Source: CAVYXK01 sp963772445 (GTDB lineage Bacteria > Pseudomonadota > Alphaproteobacteria > Acetobacterales > Acetobacteraceae). Taken from it: a DNA stretch of 64,000 nt. Of the stretch, positions 34,938-42,617 are shown one piece after another. Below the pieces are notes generated by a model. It worked only from the letters and a program-made list of their open reading frames with translations. It searched no databases and had not been told where the DNA came from. The translations under genes and the position numbers were made by a program. The DNA is taken from positions 868,001-932,000 of the forward strand of contig CAVYXK010000019.1 in the NCBI GenBank assembly GCA_963772445.1, written 5' to 3'. Within the stretch, counting starts at the first letter, position 1; every line of letters begins with the position of its first letter.

Positions 34938-36938
34938 GTGTTCCACGTCCTGCTGATCGCCAATCGCGGCGAGATCGCCTGTCGTATTGCGCGCACGGCG
35001 CGGCGCATGGGGATCGAGACCGTCGCCGTCTATTCCGAGGCCGATGCGCATGCGCTGCACGTCGAAGCTGCCGACCGTGCGATCGCGATCGGCCCCGCTC
35101 CGGCGCGGGAGAGTTATCTGAATATCCCCCGCATCATCGATGCCGCACGCCGGTGTGGTGCCGAGGCGGTACATCCAGGGTACGGATTTCTTTCGGAAAA
35201 TCCTGCGTTCGCCGAAGCGTGCATAGAGGCGCGGTTGGTGTTCGTCGGCCCGCCTCCGTCAGCGATGCGCATTATGGGATCGAAGGCGGCGGCCAAAGCG
35301 TTGATGCAGCGTTCCGGCGTGCCGGTGCTGGCTGGTTATCATGGTGAGTCGCAAGATGCGGGTCGTCTTGCCGCTGAAGCGGAGCGGATCGGGTTTCCGG
35401 TCGTGATCAAGGCCGTTGCCGGCGGCGGCGGGCGCGGTATGCGCGTGGTGCGCCGCGCTGCTGACTTTACGGAGGCGTTAGCCTCTGCGCGCCAGGAAGC
35501 TATCTCCGCGTTCGGCGACGACTGCGTGCTGATCGAGCGCTACCTGGAGCGGCCGCGTCATATCGAGGTGCAAGTGTTCGCCGACACGCACGGCAACGCG
35601 GTGCATTTGTTTGAGCGCGACTGCTCGACGCAACGACGCCATCAGAAGGTGATCGAGGAAGCGCCTGCCCCTGGTTTGGACCCGGCCCGCCGCGCGGCGA
35701 TGGGCGCTGCCGCTGTCGCCGCGGCGCAGGCGGTCGGTTATGTCGGAGCCGGCACAGTCGAGTTCGTCGCCGACGCCGACGGGTTCTGGTTCCTGGAGAT
35801 GAATACCCGGCTGCAGGTCGAGCATCCGGTGACCGAGATGATCACCGGCTTCGACCTTGTCGAGTGGCAGCTTCGTGTCGCTGCGGGAGAGATGCTGCCG
35901 GCGATACAGGGTAGCATTACCCTGTCCGGCCACGCGATCGAGGCACGGCTGTACGCCGAGGATCCGGCGCGTGACTTTGCCCCCTCGATCGGGCGGATCG
36001 CGCGGCTGCGTCTGCCGCCGACCGGCGATGGGGTGCGCGTCGATACGGGCGTGCGCGAGGGCGACAGCGTCTCGGTGCACTACGACGCGATGGTCGCGAA
36101 ACTGATCTGCCATGGTCGCGACCGTGCCGATGCGATTGGGCGGCTGCGCCTGGCGCTCGGCGCGTGCGAAATTGCCGGGGTGGCGAGCAATCTCGATATG
36201 CTGGGGCGCATCGTGCGGCATCCGGTATTCGTTGCAGGCGGTATCGATACCGGCTTCATCGCCGCGCACGCCGACGAGCTGCTGAGCCCGCGTGGTGCGC
36301 CGCCGCCGCGCGTGCTGGCGGCGGCGGCGCTGGGCGTGCTGTTGGAGGAGGCGGAAGCGGCGGCACGGGAAGCGGCGGCGAGTGCCGATCCGCATTCTCC
36401 CTGGCACGCGCGCGACGGCTGGTGGCTGAACGCCACGCTGGAGCGGGTGCTGGAGTTCGTGGTGGGTGGGGCGTGTTGCCCGGTGCGGGTGTGCCGCGCT
36501 GTCGGCGGCTGGCAGATTGCTGTGGGCGATAGCGTGCTGATGGGTTGCGCCAGCCGTGTTGCGGACGGGCGGATTGCGGTGGAGCTCGACGCCGGTCGCG
36601 AATTGGTCGCCATGACGCACCTCGGCGAAGACGTGACGCTGCGCTGGCGCGGCGAGACGTGGCGGCTGTTGCTGCCCGACCCGGCCGTTGCGGCCGAAAC
36701 CAGGGATGAATCGGGCGGCCGGGTGGCGGCGCCCATTCCAGGTCAGGTGACTGCTGTGCATGCCGCGCCTGGCCAGCGGGTCAGTCGTGGCGACGTGCTG
36801 GTGGTGCTGGAGGCGATGAAAACCGTGTTCCGCCTCACCGCGCCTGCCGATGGCACGATAGCCGCGGTTCTGTGCGGCCCCGGCGAGATGGTGGAAGAAG
36901 GTCAGGTGTTGGTCCGCTTCGCCGACATCGAGGAATAA
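34938..36938 (+). CDS. mccA: 3-methylcrotonyl-CoA carboxylase alpha (biotin) subunit
   Basis: 666 residues from a GTG. The N-terminal biotin carboxylase has the ANRGEIACRIARTARRMGI start, the KAVAGGGGRGMRVV ATP-grasp loop near residue 160, EMNTRLQVEHPVTEMITG near 290, and the HAIEARLYAEDP block. A linker follows, then a biotinyl domain with the acceptor lysine in VLEAMKTVF (about residue 628). It works with MccB in the cytoplasm on 3-methylcrotonyl-CoA. The expected methylglutaconyl-CoA hydratase and HMG-CoA lyase genes do not follow. A diverged copy of its biotinyl tail lies at 37804. Confidence 0.94.
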   Translation: MFHVLLIANRGEIACRIARTARRMGIETVAVYSEADAHALHVEAADRAIAIGPAPARESYLNIPRIIDAARRCGAEAVHPGYGFLSENPAFAEACIEARLVFVGPPPSAMRIMGSKAAAKALMQRSGVPVLAGYHGESQDAGRLAAEAERIGFPVVIKAVAGGGGRGMRVVRRAADFTEALASARQEAISAFGDDCVLIERYLERPRHIEVQVFADTHGNAVHLFERDCSTQRRHQKVIEEAPAPGLDPARRAAMGAAAVAAAQAVGYVGAGTVEFVADADGFWFLEMNTRLQVEHPVTEMITGFDLVEWQLRVAAGEMLPAIQGSITLSGHAIEARLYAEDPARDFAPSIGRIARLRLPPTGDGVRVDTGVREGDSVSVHYDAMVAKLICHGRDRADAIGRLRLALGACEIAGVASNLDMLGRIVRHPVFVAGGIDTGFIAAHADELLSPRGAPPPRVLAAAALGVLLEEAEAAAREAAASADPHSPWHARDGWWLNATLERVLEFVVGGACCPVRVCRAVGGWQIAVGDSVLMGCASRVADGRIAVELDAGRELVAMTHLGEDVTLRWRGETWRLLLPDPAVAAETRDESGGRVAAPIPGQVTAVHAAPGQRVSRGDVLVVLEAMKTVFRLTAPADGTIAAVLCGPGEMVEEGQVLVRFADIEE

Positions 36939-36992
36939 TATAACGCGCCGCAAAGAACGCAAGGGTGCTGCGGTAAAATTGGGCAGCGGTGA

Positions 36993-37391
36993 TTAGGTCA
37001 GCAACCTGACCTGTTGCCCCTGCTTGGCGATCAGCGAGACGGCTTTCTTGTCGAACGAGACGAACGTGTCCCCACCAAGCCAGCTACCCTCGTAGGCGAT
37101 CAGGCCATCGGCGAAGTCGCCGCCCGCATTCAGGACCGATAGTCCGGCATCGGCAGCCGGGCGATTAACGGCGACATTGGCCGCATCAAGCAACGCCTCG
37201 AGCGCGGCGGAAATATCCTGCCGCCCGAAATTGTAAACCCGGCGCAGCACCCAAACGAACTCGCACAGGCAAGCCAGGGACACGGCGATGATCTCGGCGT
37301 TCTTAAGCAGCTTGGCGGCAGCCAAGGCCTGTTTTCTCTCGTCACGCACCACTGCGCGGACGAGAATGTTCGTATCGCCGGTGATCTTCAT
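36993..37391 (-). CDS. vapC: PIN-domain toxin (VapC-like)
   Basis: 132 residues from the ATG overlapping the antitoxin stop (ATGA). PIN acidic residues are in KITGDTNILVRAVV, LACLCEFVWVL, GGDFADGLIAYEG and FVSFDKKAV. It is a predicted site-specific RNase held inactive by the AbrB-type partner encoded just upstream. It lies directly after the mccA 3' end, in opposite orientation. Confidence 0.85.
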   Translation of the reverse strand: MKITGDTNILVRAVVRDERKQALAAAKLLKNAEIIAVSLACLCEFVWVLRRVYNFGRQDISAALEALLDAANVAVNRPAADAGLSVLNAGGDFADGLIAYEGSWLGGDTFVSFDKKAVSLIAKQGQQVRLLT

Positions 37392-37639
37392 TCCTGCCCT
37401 GCCCAACCTGCCGCCGCGGCCTCGTTGATCTCGTCGAGGCTCGCAACCTTCTTGGTCTTGCCCGCGAGCAGGCCAAGGAAGCTGTCTATCGTCCCTGTGT
37501 GTCGCGCCGCTTTGAGCGTCACCCGGCCGCCTGGCAGCTTGTCCAAATCGATCTTCTCCCCAGGCCGGACGCCGAGATGCTGCAGCACGTCCTTGCGGAA
37601 CGTGACCTGCCCCCGCGCGGTGACGGTCAAAGTCGTCAT
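37388..37639 (-). CDS. vapB: AbrB/SpoVT-type antitoxin
   Basis: 83 residues. TTLTVTARGQVTFRKDVLQHLGVRPGEKIDLDKLPGGRVTL is a swapped-hairpin AbrB DNA-binding domain. The C-terminal half (KVASLDEINEAAAAGWAGQ) is the toxin-binding tail. The ATG at 37639 is chosen for the family start. A TATAAT-like box and an inverted repeat lie about 35-50 bases upstream. Confidence 0.85.
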   Translation of the reverse strand: MTTLTVTARGQVTFRKDVLQHLGVRPGEKIDLDKLPGGRVTLKAARHTGTIDSFLGLLAGKTKKVASLDEINEAAAAGWAGQE

Positions 37640-37671
37640 GTCTAAATCCTCATGCTGAGAATCCAGACAGT

Positions 37672-37693
37672 AATGCAAAAATGCATTATATGC
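37672..37693 (-). promoter_or_regulatory. Promoter/operator candidate of the VapBC-like pair
   Basis: AATGC and GCATT arms (6-base spacer) overlap an ATTATA block that reads TATAAT on the minus strand, a good -10 box 45-50 bases before the antitoxin ATG. No clear -35 box is visible. Autorepression by the toxin-antitoxin complex is typical of such pairs. Confidence 0.45.
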
Positions 37694-37803
37694 GAGCCGC
37701 CCATCTGCGCCTTTCCAAACCCCTTTTTTCCCGGTCGGGCGTCAAAAGAGTTGCCCGGCGGTGGCCTCCTGGCGGGGCTGGCGGAGCGGCGAGCTGGTGA
37801 TGA

Positions 37804-37914
37804 CAGCGCGTCATCCGCGGCGAGGTGCTGGTCGTGCCGGAGGCGATGAAGACGGTGTTCCGCCTGACTGCGCCGGTCGATGGCGCGATAGCCGAAGTCC
37901 CGTGCGGTCCCTGA
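37804..37914 (+). pseudogene. Duplicated fragment of a biotinyl (BCCP) domain
   Basis: The plus strand reads RGEVLVVPEAMKTVFRLTAP then a short tail and stop. It aligns gap-free with mccA 36774-36881: I count 89 of 108 identical bases. The EAMKTVF biotin site is kept but the preceding Leu has become Pro, and the fragment stops where the truncated fic gene begins. It is a relic of a second mccA-like gene or an old duplication, too short to fold alone. Confidence 0.85.
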
Positions 37915-38329
37915 TCTCTGTCATCACGTCAGCGGCTCGCTCGGCAAAGTCTTCCAGCTTCAGGCTCCTCAGGTAGTTGGCTTTTCGGAGATCAGCAGCA
38001 ATTCGGTTGAGAATCCGGCCGATCTGCGCACCAGGAGCGAATGGCGCACCACCGACCTTTCGCATGTCTGGCTCGCGGGCAACCGTGCCGTCTGATAGCC
38101 GCACACGCATTGCGCGTGCGCCCCGCCCATTCATAGACATCCTGAAAGAGAAAGCGATGCAGCGCCTTTAGGTGTGCGGCATCGAATTGCCCTCTTGAGC
38201 CTTTACCCATTTCGATTTCTGCCGCTCGCCCGAAAACGAGCACGCTCTCGCGTCGCTCCAGTTCGCCGTGAGTTCTAGCGTTGAGCTGTTCTTAACGGTA
38301 TCCGTGCCAGGACAGGTGTAATTGGGCAC
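37913..38329 (-). pseudogene. Fic-family AMPylase toxin, truncated and frameshifted
   Basis: Successive frames give YTCPGTDTVKNSS, then ELERRESVLVFGRAAEIEMG with FDAAHLKALHRFLFQDVYEWAG, then MRVRLSDGTV...ANYLRSLKLEDFAERAADVMTEI. These are the N-terminal and central parts of a Fic protein. The text stops just before the catalytic HPFxxGNGR motif, exactly where the BCCP fragment starts on the other strand, so the active site is gone. At least two frameshifts lie near 38290 and 38130. The GTG start is 3 bases after the small antitoxin gene. Confidence 0.82.
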
Positions 38330-38332
38330 GCT

Positions 38333-38476
38333 TTACGAAAACCCGAGGTGCGCCTTCAGACGGGGGACGAGTTCGTTAATATCAAACTCGCCCTGCACAA
38401 AGGCTTCAACAATCGTGTCGCTATCGGGGTGGCGAAATATACCCTCAACGCGGTTATTCGCATCAGCTTGCCGCAT
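38333..38476 (-). CDS. VbhA-like antitoxin of the Fic toxin, 47 aa
   Basis: From an ATG the protein is short: MRQADANNRVEGIFRHPDS, then TIVEAFVQGEFDINELVPRL and a KAHLGFS end. This matches the size and C-terminal pattern of VbhA-type antitoxins, whose alpha-helix plugs the Fic active site with an [S/T]xxxE[G/N] motif. Here the VEG part is present but Asn replaces the Ser/Thr. It stands directly before the fic start, as in intact modules. With the toxin dead, it is probably a relic. Confidence 0.65.
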   Translation of the reverse strand: MRQADANNRVEGIFRHPDSDTIVEAFVQGEFDINELVPRLKAHLGFS

Positions 38477-38617
38477 GGCAACTGCGGCACGCCCGCCGGC
38501 GCCATCGCTCCGCGAACCTCGCCAGCCTCACCGCCGCGAGATTGCCGCATTAACGGGAGCGTGCTAGTGGCGGCCGTCCCGACGATCATTGCGGCCTGCC
38601 ATATAGGGAGGGGTTCC

Positions 38618-38909
38618 ATGAACACCGCCGTACGCCGCGCCGTCCCAGAAGACGCATCCGAGTGTGGTCGGATTTGCTACGAGGCCTTCCAGGCGATAGG
38701 GGACACTCACAACTTCCCAAATTACTGGTCGTATCCGCAGGCAGTGACTATGTGCGAACGGCTAATTAAGCACCCGAATTGGTGGGGGGTAGTCGCTGAA
38801 CGTGAGGGCAAGATTGTCGGCAGTAATTTCATGGACGAGCGATCCGTGATTTACGGTATCGGTCCTACCTCAGTCGATCCGCAGCAGCAAAACGATGGTG
38901 TCGGCCGGC
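38618..38909 (+). pseudogene. GNAT N-acetyltransferase, 5' half, split by an insertion sequence
   Basis: MNTAVRRAVPEDASECGRICYEAF begins a GNAT domain after a GGGAGGGG ribosome site. It runs to VDPQQQNDGVGR, the acetyl-CoA-binding motif A, where the insertion sequence starts. Beyond this the frame reads into the element and stops at 38965. The rest of the protein is at 41144-41716. Joined across the 7-bp duplication, the text becomes GVGRRMMRELLDRA, a normal GNAT motif. Confidence 0.88.
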
Positions 38910-38930
38910 CTCGAGAGTGCCGAGTTCTGG
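38910..38930 (+). repeat. Left terminal inverted repeat of the insertion sequence
   Basis: Begins CTCGAGAGTGCCGAGTTC and ends TGG. It pairs with the reverse complement of 41123-41143 at 17 of 21 positions. The stop codon of the 127-residue passenger gene is directly next to it. Confidence 0.85.
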
Positions 38931-38931
38931 G

Positions 38932-39315
38932 TTACTTCCTGGCGGCCTGTGACTTGCGCTCGTAGTCGTCAAGCCACTGCTCAGTGAGCCGGTCGAGCTC
39001 CTCGAGCTGGCGTTCGGAGTAGGATTCCGGCGCAAAGCCCTCGAGCCACCCGACCACGTGAGTTTCGATCAAGTCGCGCGGCACGTCCGGATGCTCGGCA
39101 TGGATGCATTCTGCCGACTGCTCGATCGACAGCCGTTTCCCGTCGTCCCAGACGATCTTGCGCCGTTTGGGGTCGACGTCGGCATTATCCAGTGCGGCGA
39201 AGACCAGATCGAGCGCGTAGACCGAGCGTTCCCCCTCGGACGAGCCCATCCATTCGAGGAAGGCGTCAGTGAACGGGTTGTTCTCGAAGGGGTGTTTTGC
39301 GCGTCGCTTGCCCAT
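38932..39315 (-). CDS. Unknown passenger protein in the insertion sequence, 127 aa
   Basis: A basic N-terminus (MGKRRAKHPFENNPF) is followed by an acidic, helical protein with several Trp residues (EWMGSSEGE, WDDGKRL, VVGWLEGF). It ends in a likely coiled coil (QLEELDRLTEQWLDDYERK). I recognise no family. It fills the space between the left inverted repeat and the DUF6788-like gene on the same strand. A regulatory or accessory transposition role is possible but unsupported. Confidence 0.55.
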   Translation of the reverse strand: MGKRRAKHPFENNPFTDAFLEWMGSSEGERSVYALDLVFAALDNADVDPKRRKIVWDDGKRLSIEQSAECIHAEHPDVPRDLIETHVVGWLEGFAPESYSERQLEELDRLTEQWLDDYERKSQAARK

Positions 39316-39337
39316 CGGATGAGGATAGCACCGCGGG

Positions 39338-39656
39338 TCATTGCCGTCGCAAGGCTCGCTTCATCATCAAGCGGCTCTGCTCGATGCTCAAGGCGATCCA
39401 CTGGGCGGTGAGCGCCTTGAAGCGCTTATAGTTGCGGATCTCACGCCGCACCTCGGGCAGATAGTCGCGCGGAACATATTCGGTCCGGCTCCTCATCTGC
39501 CGCGTGTAGCTGAGCTGGTAGTAGGGTCCCCTCCGGTTCTCTGGATCCTTGTACCTGGCGGGTGAGCGATCCGGGCCGCATGTCTTCAATGCCGGCCAGC
39601 TGCGCCTTGATGCTTCCAACGCGCTTTCTGATCACTGCCAGGCGTTTGTTTGTCAT
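39338..39656 (-). CDS. DUF6788-like protein in the insertion sequence, one frameshift
   Basis: MTNKRLAVIRKRVGSIKAQL with MRPGSLTRQ is followed, one frame over, by YKDPENRRGPYYQLSYT, then YLPEVRREIRNYKRFKALTAQW and a basic end. An extra G near 39560 joins them; read through it is about 105 residues. The pattern (PGSL-T, GPYY-LSYT, then a helical tail) is that of DUF6788, small proteins often found beside transposase genes. The usual Cys residues are missing. It is transcribed divergently from the transposase. Confidence 0.65.
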
Positions 39657-39662
39657 AGGTTT

Positions 39663-39686
39663 AGCATACCAGTGCTATACTATGCT
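39663..39686. promoter_or_regulatory. Inverted repeat in the divergent promoter region of the insertion sequence
   Basis: AGCATA and TATGCT are perfect inverted arms with a 12-base spacer containing GTGCTATAC. It occupies the 53-base gap between the divergent DUF6788-like and transposase genes, the natural place for their promoters and an operator. Confidence 0.4.
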
Positions 39687-39709
39687 GGCAACAGAATCGA
39701 GAGGGTCCG

Positions 39710-41110
39710 ATGCCGCTGTGGATGCCCTGGTGGAACGCGATTTGGCTGCTGCGTCCGGCGTTCTCGCGTCTGCGCACCTTCCTGTGGTTCGCCACCGCCG
39801 TGGCAGGCTTCACGGTGCGGACGGAACTGCTGGGCGTAACCAGCCTCGTGCGGGCGCTGAAGCTCGAGGCTCGCTTCTACAACAAGCTCGTCGATCACTT
39901 TCACAGCCCCGCCGTGAAGCTCGATCGGCTCGCGGCGCTGTGGACCCAGGTGGTGCTCCGGCTATTCCCGCAGCCGCTGCGCATCAAGGGAAGGTGTGTC
40001 GTGGTCGGCGACGGCATCAAGATCCCCAAGCGCGGGCGCAAGATGCCGGCGGTCAAACTCCTGCATCAGCAGTCCGAGTCGAACACCAAGCCCGAATTCA
40101 TCATGGGACATTCCCTCCAGGCTGTGAGCGTGCTCGTTCAGGCCGCAGCCAGCGTCTTCGCCGTGCCGCTCGCCATACGAATCCACGAAGGGTTGGTGTG
40201 GTCCAATCGCGATCGCCGCACCCTGCTCGACAAGATGCTTGCGCTCCTCGGGATCGTCGCCATCCCAGAACCCTTCTACTTCGTCGCCGACGCCTACTAT
40301 GCCGCGCGCAAGATCGTCACCGGCCTGCTCGAGGAGAACAACCACCTGGTCACGCGGGTGAAGTCCAACGCCGTCGCCTACACTGCTCACCAGCAGTGCG
40401 GCCCGCGGAAGAGAGGTCGGCCCAGGGTCTATGGCAGGAAGGTCAAGCTCAAATCCCTGCTGGAGGACCCCAAGGGCTTCCAACAGGCCGAAAGTCCCGT
40501 CTACGGCGAGCACCAGGTGATCATCCAGTATCGGGTCCGCGACCTGCTATGGCGCCCGGCCGGTCGACTCGTGCGCTTCGTGGCGGTAATTCATCCAGTA
40601 AGAGGCTCGTGCCTCCTGATGTGCACCGACACCTCTTTGGAGGCTATCGAGATCATTCGCCTGTACGGTCTGCGCTTCAAGATCGAGCACACGTTCAAGC
40701 AGGCGGTGCGGCTGATCGGTTCGTTTACCTACCATTTCTGGATGTCCGACATGAAGCCGCTCCGCCGCCGCAGTGGCAATCAACATCTCCATCGTGAGTC
40801 GCCGGAATACCGCAACGCCGTCAAACGCAAGCTCCACGCCTACCACGTCTTCATCCAGGCGGGTGTCGTCTGCCAGGGACTACTTCAGTATCTGGCCGTC
40901 GCCTTCCCTCAGCTCGTCTGGAATTCCTTCGGCTCCTGGCTGCGAACCATTCGGCCCGGCATCCCGCCCTCGGAGCTGGTCGTGGCCAATGCCCTGCGCC
41001 AGAGCCTGCCGGAATTTCTCTTGAATGCCACCCCGAGCAACACCTTCGCGAAATTCGTCATCGAACGACAGGACACCAATAAAATGGAGGCCTTCCGCCT
41101 AGCCTCCTGA
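39710..41110 (+). CDS. DDE-type transposase
   Basis: 466 residues from an ATG after GAGAGGG. RNase-H-fold acidic positions are likely the Asp in CVVVGDGIKIPKRGRKMPA (about residue 100), the Asp in YFVADAYYAARKIV (about 195) and the Glu in LRFKIEHTFKQAVRLIG (about 325). A basic C-terminal part follows. The gene is intact and ends 33 bases from the right end of the element, so it may still be active. I cannot assign it to a named IS family; the 7-bp duplication and long terminal repeats are the best clues. Confidence 0.85.
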   Translation: MPLWMPWWNAIWLLRPAFSRLRTFLWFATAVAGFTVRTELLGVTSLVRALKLEARFYNKLVDHFHSPAVKLDRLAALWTQVVLRLFPQPLRIKGRCVVVGDGIKIPKRGRKMPAVKLLHQQSESNTKPEFIMGHSLQAVSVLVQAAASVFAVPLAIRIHEGLVWSNRDRRTLLDKMLALLGIVAIPEPFYFVADAYYAARKIVTGLLEENNHLVTRVKSNAVAYTAHQQCGPRKRGRPRVYGRKVKLKSLLEDPKGFQQAESPVYGEHQVIIQYRVRDLLWRPAGRLVRFVAVIHPVRGSCLLMCTDTSLEAIEIIRLYGLRFKIEHTFKQAVRLIGSFTYHFWMSDMKPLRRRSGNQHLHRESPEYRNAVKRKLHAYHVFIQAGVVCQGLLQYLAVAFPQLVWNSFGSWLRTIRPGIPPSELVVANALRQSLPEFLLNATPSNTFAKFVIERQDTNKMEAFRLAS

Positions 41111-41122
41111 GCCGAAATTCCT

Positions 41123-41143
41123 CCGGAACTCTGGACTCGCGAG
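41123..41143 (-). repeat. Right terminal inverted repeat of the insertion sequence
   Basis: CCGGAACTCTGGACTCGCGAG; the reverse complement matches the left end at 17 of 21 bases. The target duplication GGCCGGC follows immediately. Confidence 0.85.
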
Positions 41144-41716
41144 GGCCGGCGTATGATGCGAGAATTGCTCGACCGTGCCGCAATCCGCCGGGCGCCCGGT
41201 GTGCGTTTGACGCAGACTGCCTATAACAACCGTTCGCTCTGCCTGTACACCACCTTGGGCTTTCAGACGCGCGAGCCGTTGTCACTCATGCAAGGTCCAC
41301 CACTGAATATTACTTTACCGGGATACTCCGTCCGCCCGGCGCAGCCCACTGATGTCGATGCGTGCCGCGCATTGAGCCATGATATCCTCGGCTTCGATCG
41401 TGCTGGCGGTGCGCTGACAGATGCCATCGAGGCGAAGACAGCAACTGTTGTCGAGCACCTCGGGCGGATTACCGGATACGCTACTGTAGTCGGACTATCC
41501 GGTCATTCGGTCGCCCGTACAAACCGTGATCTGATGGCACTTATCGGGGCGGCTTCCGAATTTTCCGGCGCCGGCTTCTTGCTTCCAACGCGAAACTACG
41601 AAATCTTCTCATGGTGCCTGGCGAAAGGGCTAAGGTTGGTTGTTCAATGGACGTTGATGACGATCGGGCTGTACAATGAGCCGATGGGGGTCTACCTGCC
41701 TAGTGGCATGTTTTGA
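41144..41716 (+). pseudogene. GNAT N-acetyltransferase, 3' half, separated by the insertion sequence
   Basis: Continues the split gene: RMMRELLDRAAIRRAPGVRLTQTAYNNRSLCLYTTLGFQTREPLS is the second half of the first GNAT domain. A second domain follows (VRPAQPTDVDACRALSHDILGF, then GYATVVGLSGHSVARTNRDL and YEIFSWCLAKG), as in two-domain GNAT proteins of about 290 residues. Its reading frame is intact. The base composition is less GC-rich than the surrounding core genes, suggesting horizontal origin. Confidence 0.85.
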
Positions 41717-41880
41717 TGCCACCGGCGGCCTAACTAACGCGCGGAAGCAGATTTGAAGATTTTCGCACCAGTCACCGTGATCCAATAAATCAAGGCGTTA
41801 GCTGGTGCAGAAATCCGGTGCGAATGCCCGCAACGGCTCGAGAACGGTCATCGGGATAAGCCCGCCCGGTATAAGCCGGT

Positions 41881-42306
41881 TCATCCGGCCTTCGCGCCCC
41901 CGTTCCGAGGCGGCAGCACGAGCTGCGTCTGGATCACCACCGCGACCAGCCGCCCTTGATCCGTCCTGATGCGCGTCTGCCAGACCATCGTGCGCCGCCC
42001 GCGATGCAGCGGCGTCGCCTCGCCGGTCACCGTCGTGCCGGACGGTGCCGGAGCCATGAAATTCGTCTTGCTCTCGATCGTGGTCGTGCCAGCGCCCGGC
42101 GGCAGGTTGAGCACGGTGCCCATCGCGCCGAGCGTATCGGCAAAAGCCATGATCGCCCCGCCATGCAGCACCGCCGGCGAGGTGCAGAGCTCCGCCCGCA
42201 CCACCATTTCGGCCACGACCCGATCGAGCGCAGCCGCCGTGATGCGGATACCGAGCAGCTCCGCAAAGGGCAGCTTGTGCTGCGTCAGGGTTTCGAGCGC
42301 GTTCAT
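41881..42306 (-). CDS. PaaI-type hotdog thioesterase
   Basis: 141 residues with the hotdog-fold core: LGIRITAAALDRVVAEMVVRAELC, HGGAIMAFADTLGAMGT (active-site HGG...D region), and TTTIESKTNFMAP. It hydrolyses acyl-CoA thioesters, substrate unknown. The ATG after GGGAGG is used; a start ten codons upstream is possible. It stands alone between the split GNAT gene and a 38-bp inverted repeat. Confidence 0.85.
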   Translation of the reverse strand: MNALETLTQHKLPFAELLGIRITAAALDRVVAEMVVRAELCTSPAVLHGGAIMAFADTLGAMGTVLNLPPGAGTTTIESKTNFMAPAPSGTTVTGEATPLHRGRRTMVWQTRIRTDQGRLVAVVIQTQLVLPPRNGGAKAG

Positions 42307-42359
42307 CAACGTGCCTCCCGGCGCATGTTTTCCCATGCAATTGCGCTTTTGGTATTTAA

Positions 42360-42508
42360 CACGGAGGAAGAGCGAGGGCCACGGGGGCCCACGGAGTTCC
42401 AGTTACGCGTCTGGCAGCATGCCTCGTCGTCGTGCGATTGTGGGAGCCCGGTTTCGGGTATTGTAGAGAGACTCCGTGGCCCCCCGTGGCCCTCGCTCTT
42501 CCTCCGTG
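42360..42508. repeat. Large inverted repeat, 38-bp arms with 73-base loop
   Basis: Left arm 42360-42397 (CACGGAGGAAGAGCGAGGGC...) and right arm 42471-42508 match at 37 of 38 positions in inverted orientation. The arms carry internal GGCCACGG repeats. It lies in the 361-base space between the thioesterase and a binding-protein gene. It may be a miniature mobile element or a strong transcript hairpin. The rest of this gap holds no gene I can support. Confidence 0.8.
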
Positions 42509-42617
42509 GTGAATCAAAACGATCTGCCAAGCTCCGGCCGGCGCAGAGTGGCCACGGTTGCGGACCGCGCCGCAGTCGGCCACAAAGGCATGTCGACGCC
42601 GGCGCATCGACAAGCAA

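Larger units (their letters stand above)
38910..41143. mobile_element. 2,234-bp insertion sequence with passenger genes, inserted in a GNAT gene
   Basis: Imperfect 21-bp terminal inverted repeats (17 of 21 match: CTCGAGAGTGCC... against CTCGCGAGTCCA...) bound the element. It is flanked by the direct repeat GGCCGGC (38903-38909 and 41144-41150), a 7-bp target duplication. Deleting the element and one repeat restores the GNAT reading frame exactly. Inside are a DDE-type transposase on the plus strand and, on the minus strand, a DUF6788-like gene and an unknown 127-residue gene. IS family not assigned. Confidence 0.88.

Noticed and set aside
35478..36962. 494-codon open frame on the minus strand
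   Set aside because: Antisense to mccA; His- and Arg-rich composition typical of reverse-frame artefacts.
38348..38617. Open plus-strand extension upstream of the GNAT start
   Set aside because: No GNAT similarity, no ribosome site at its start, and the minus strand holds the small VbhA-like antitoxin. The ATG at 38618 has a strong ribosome site.
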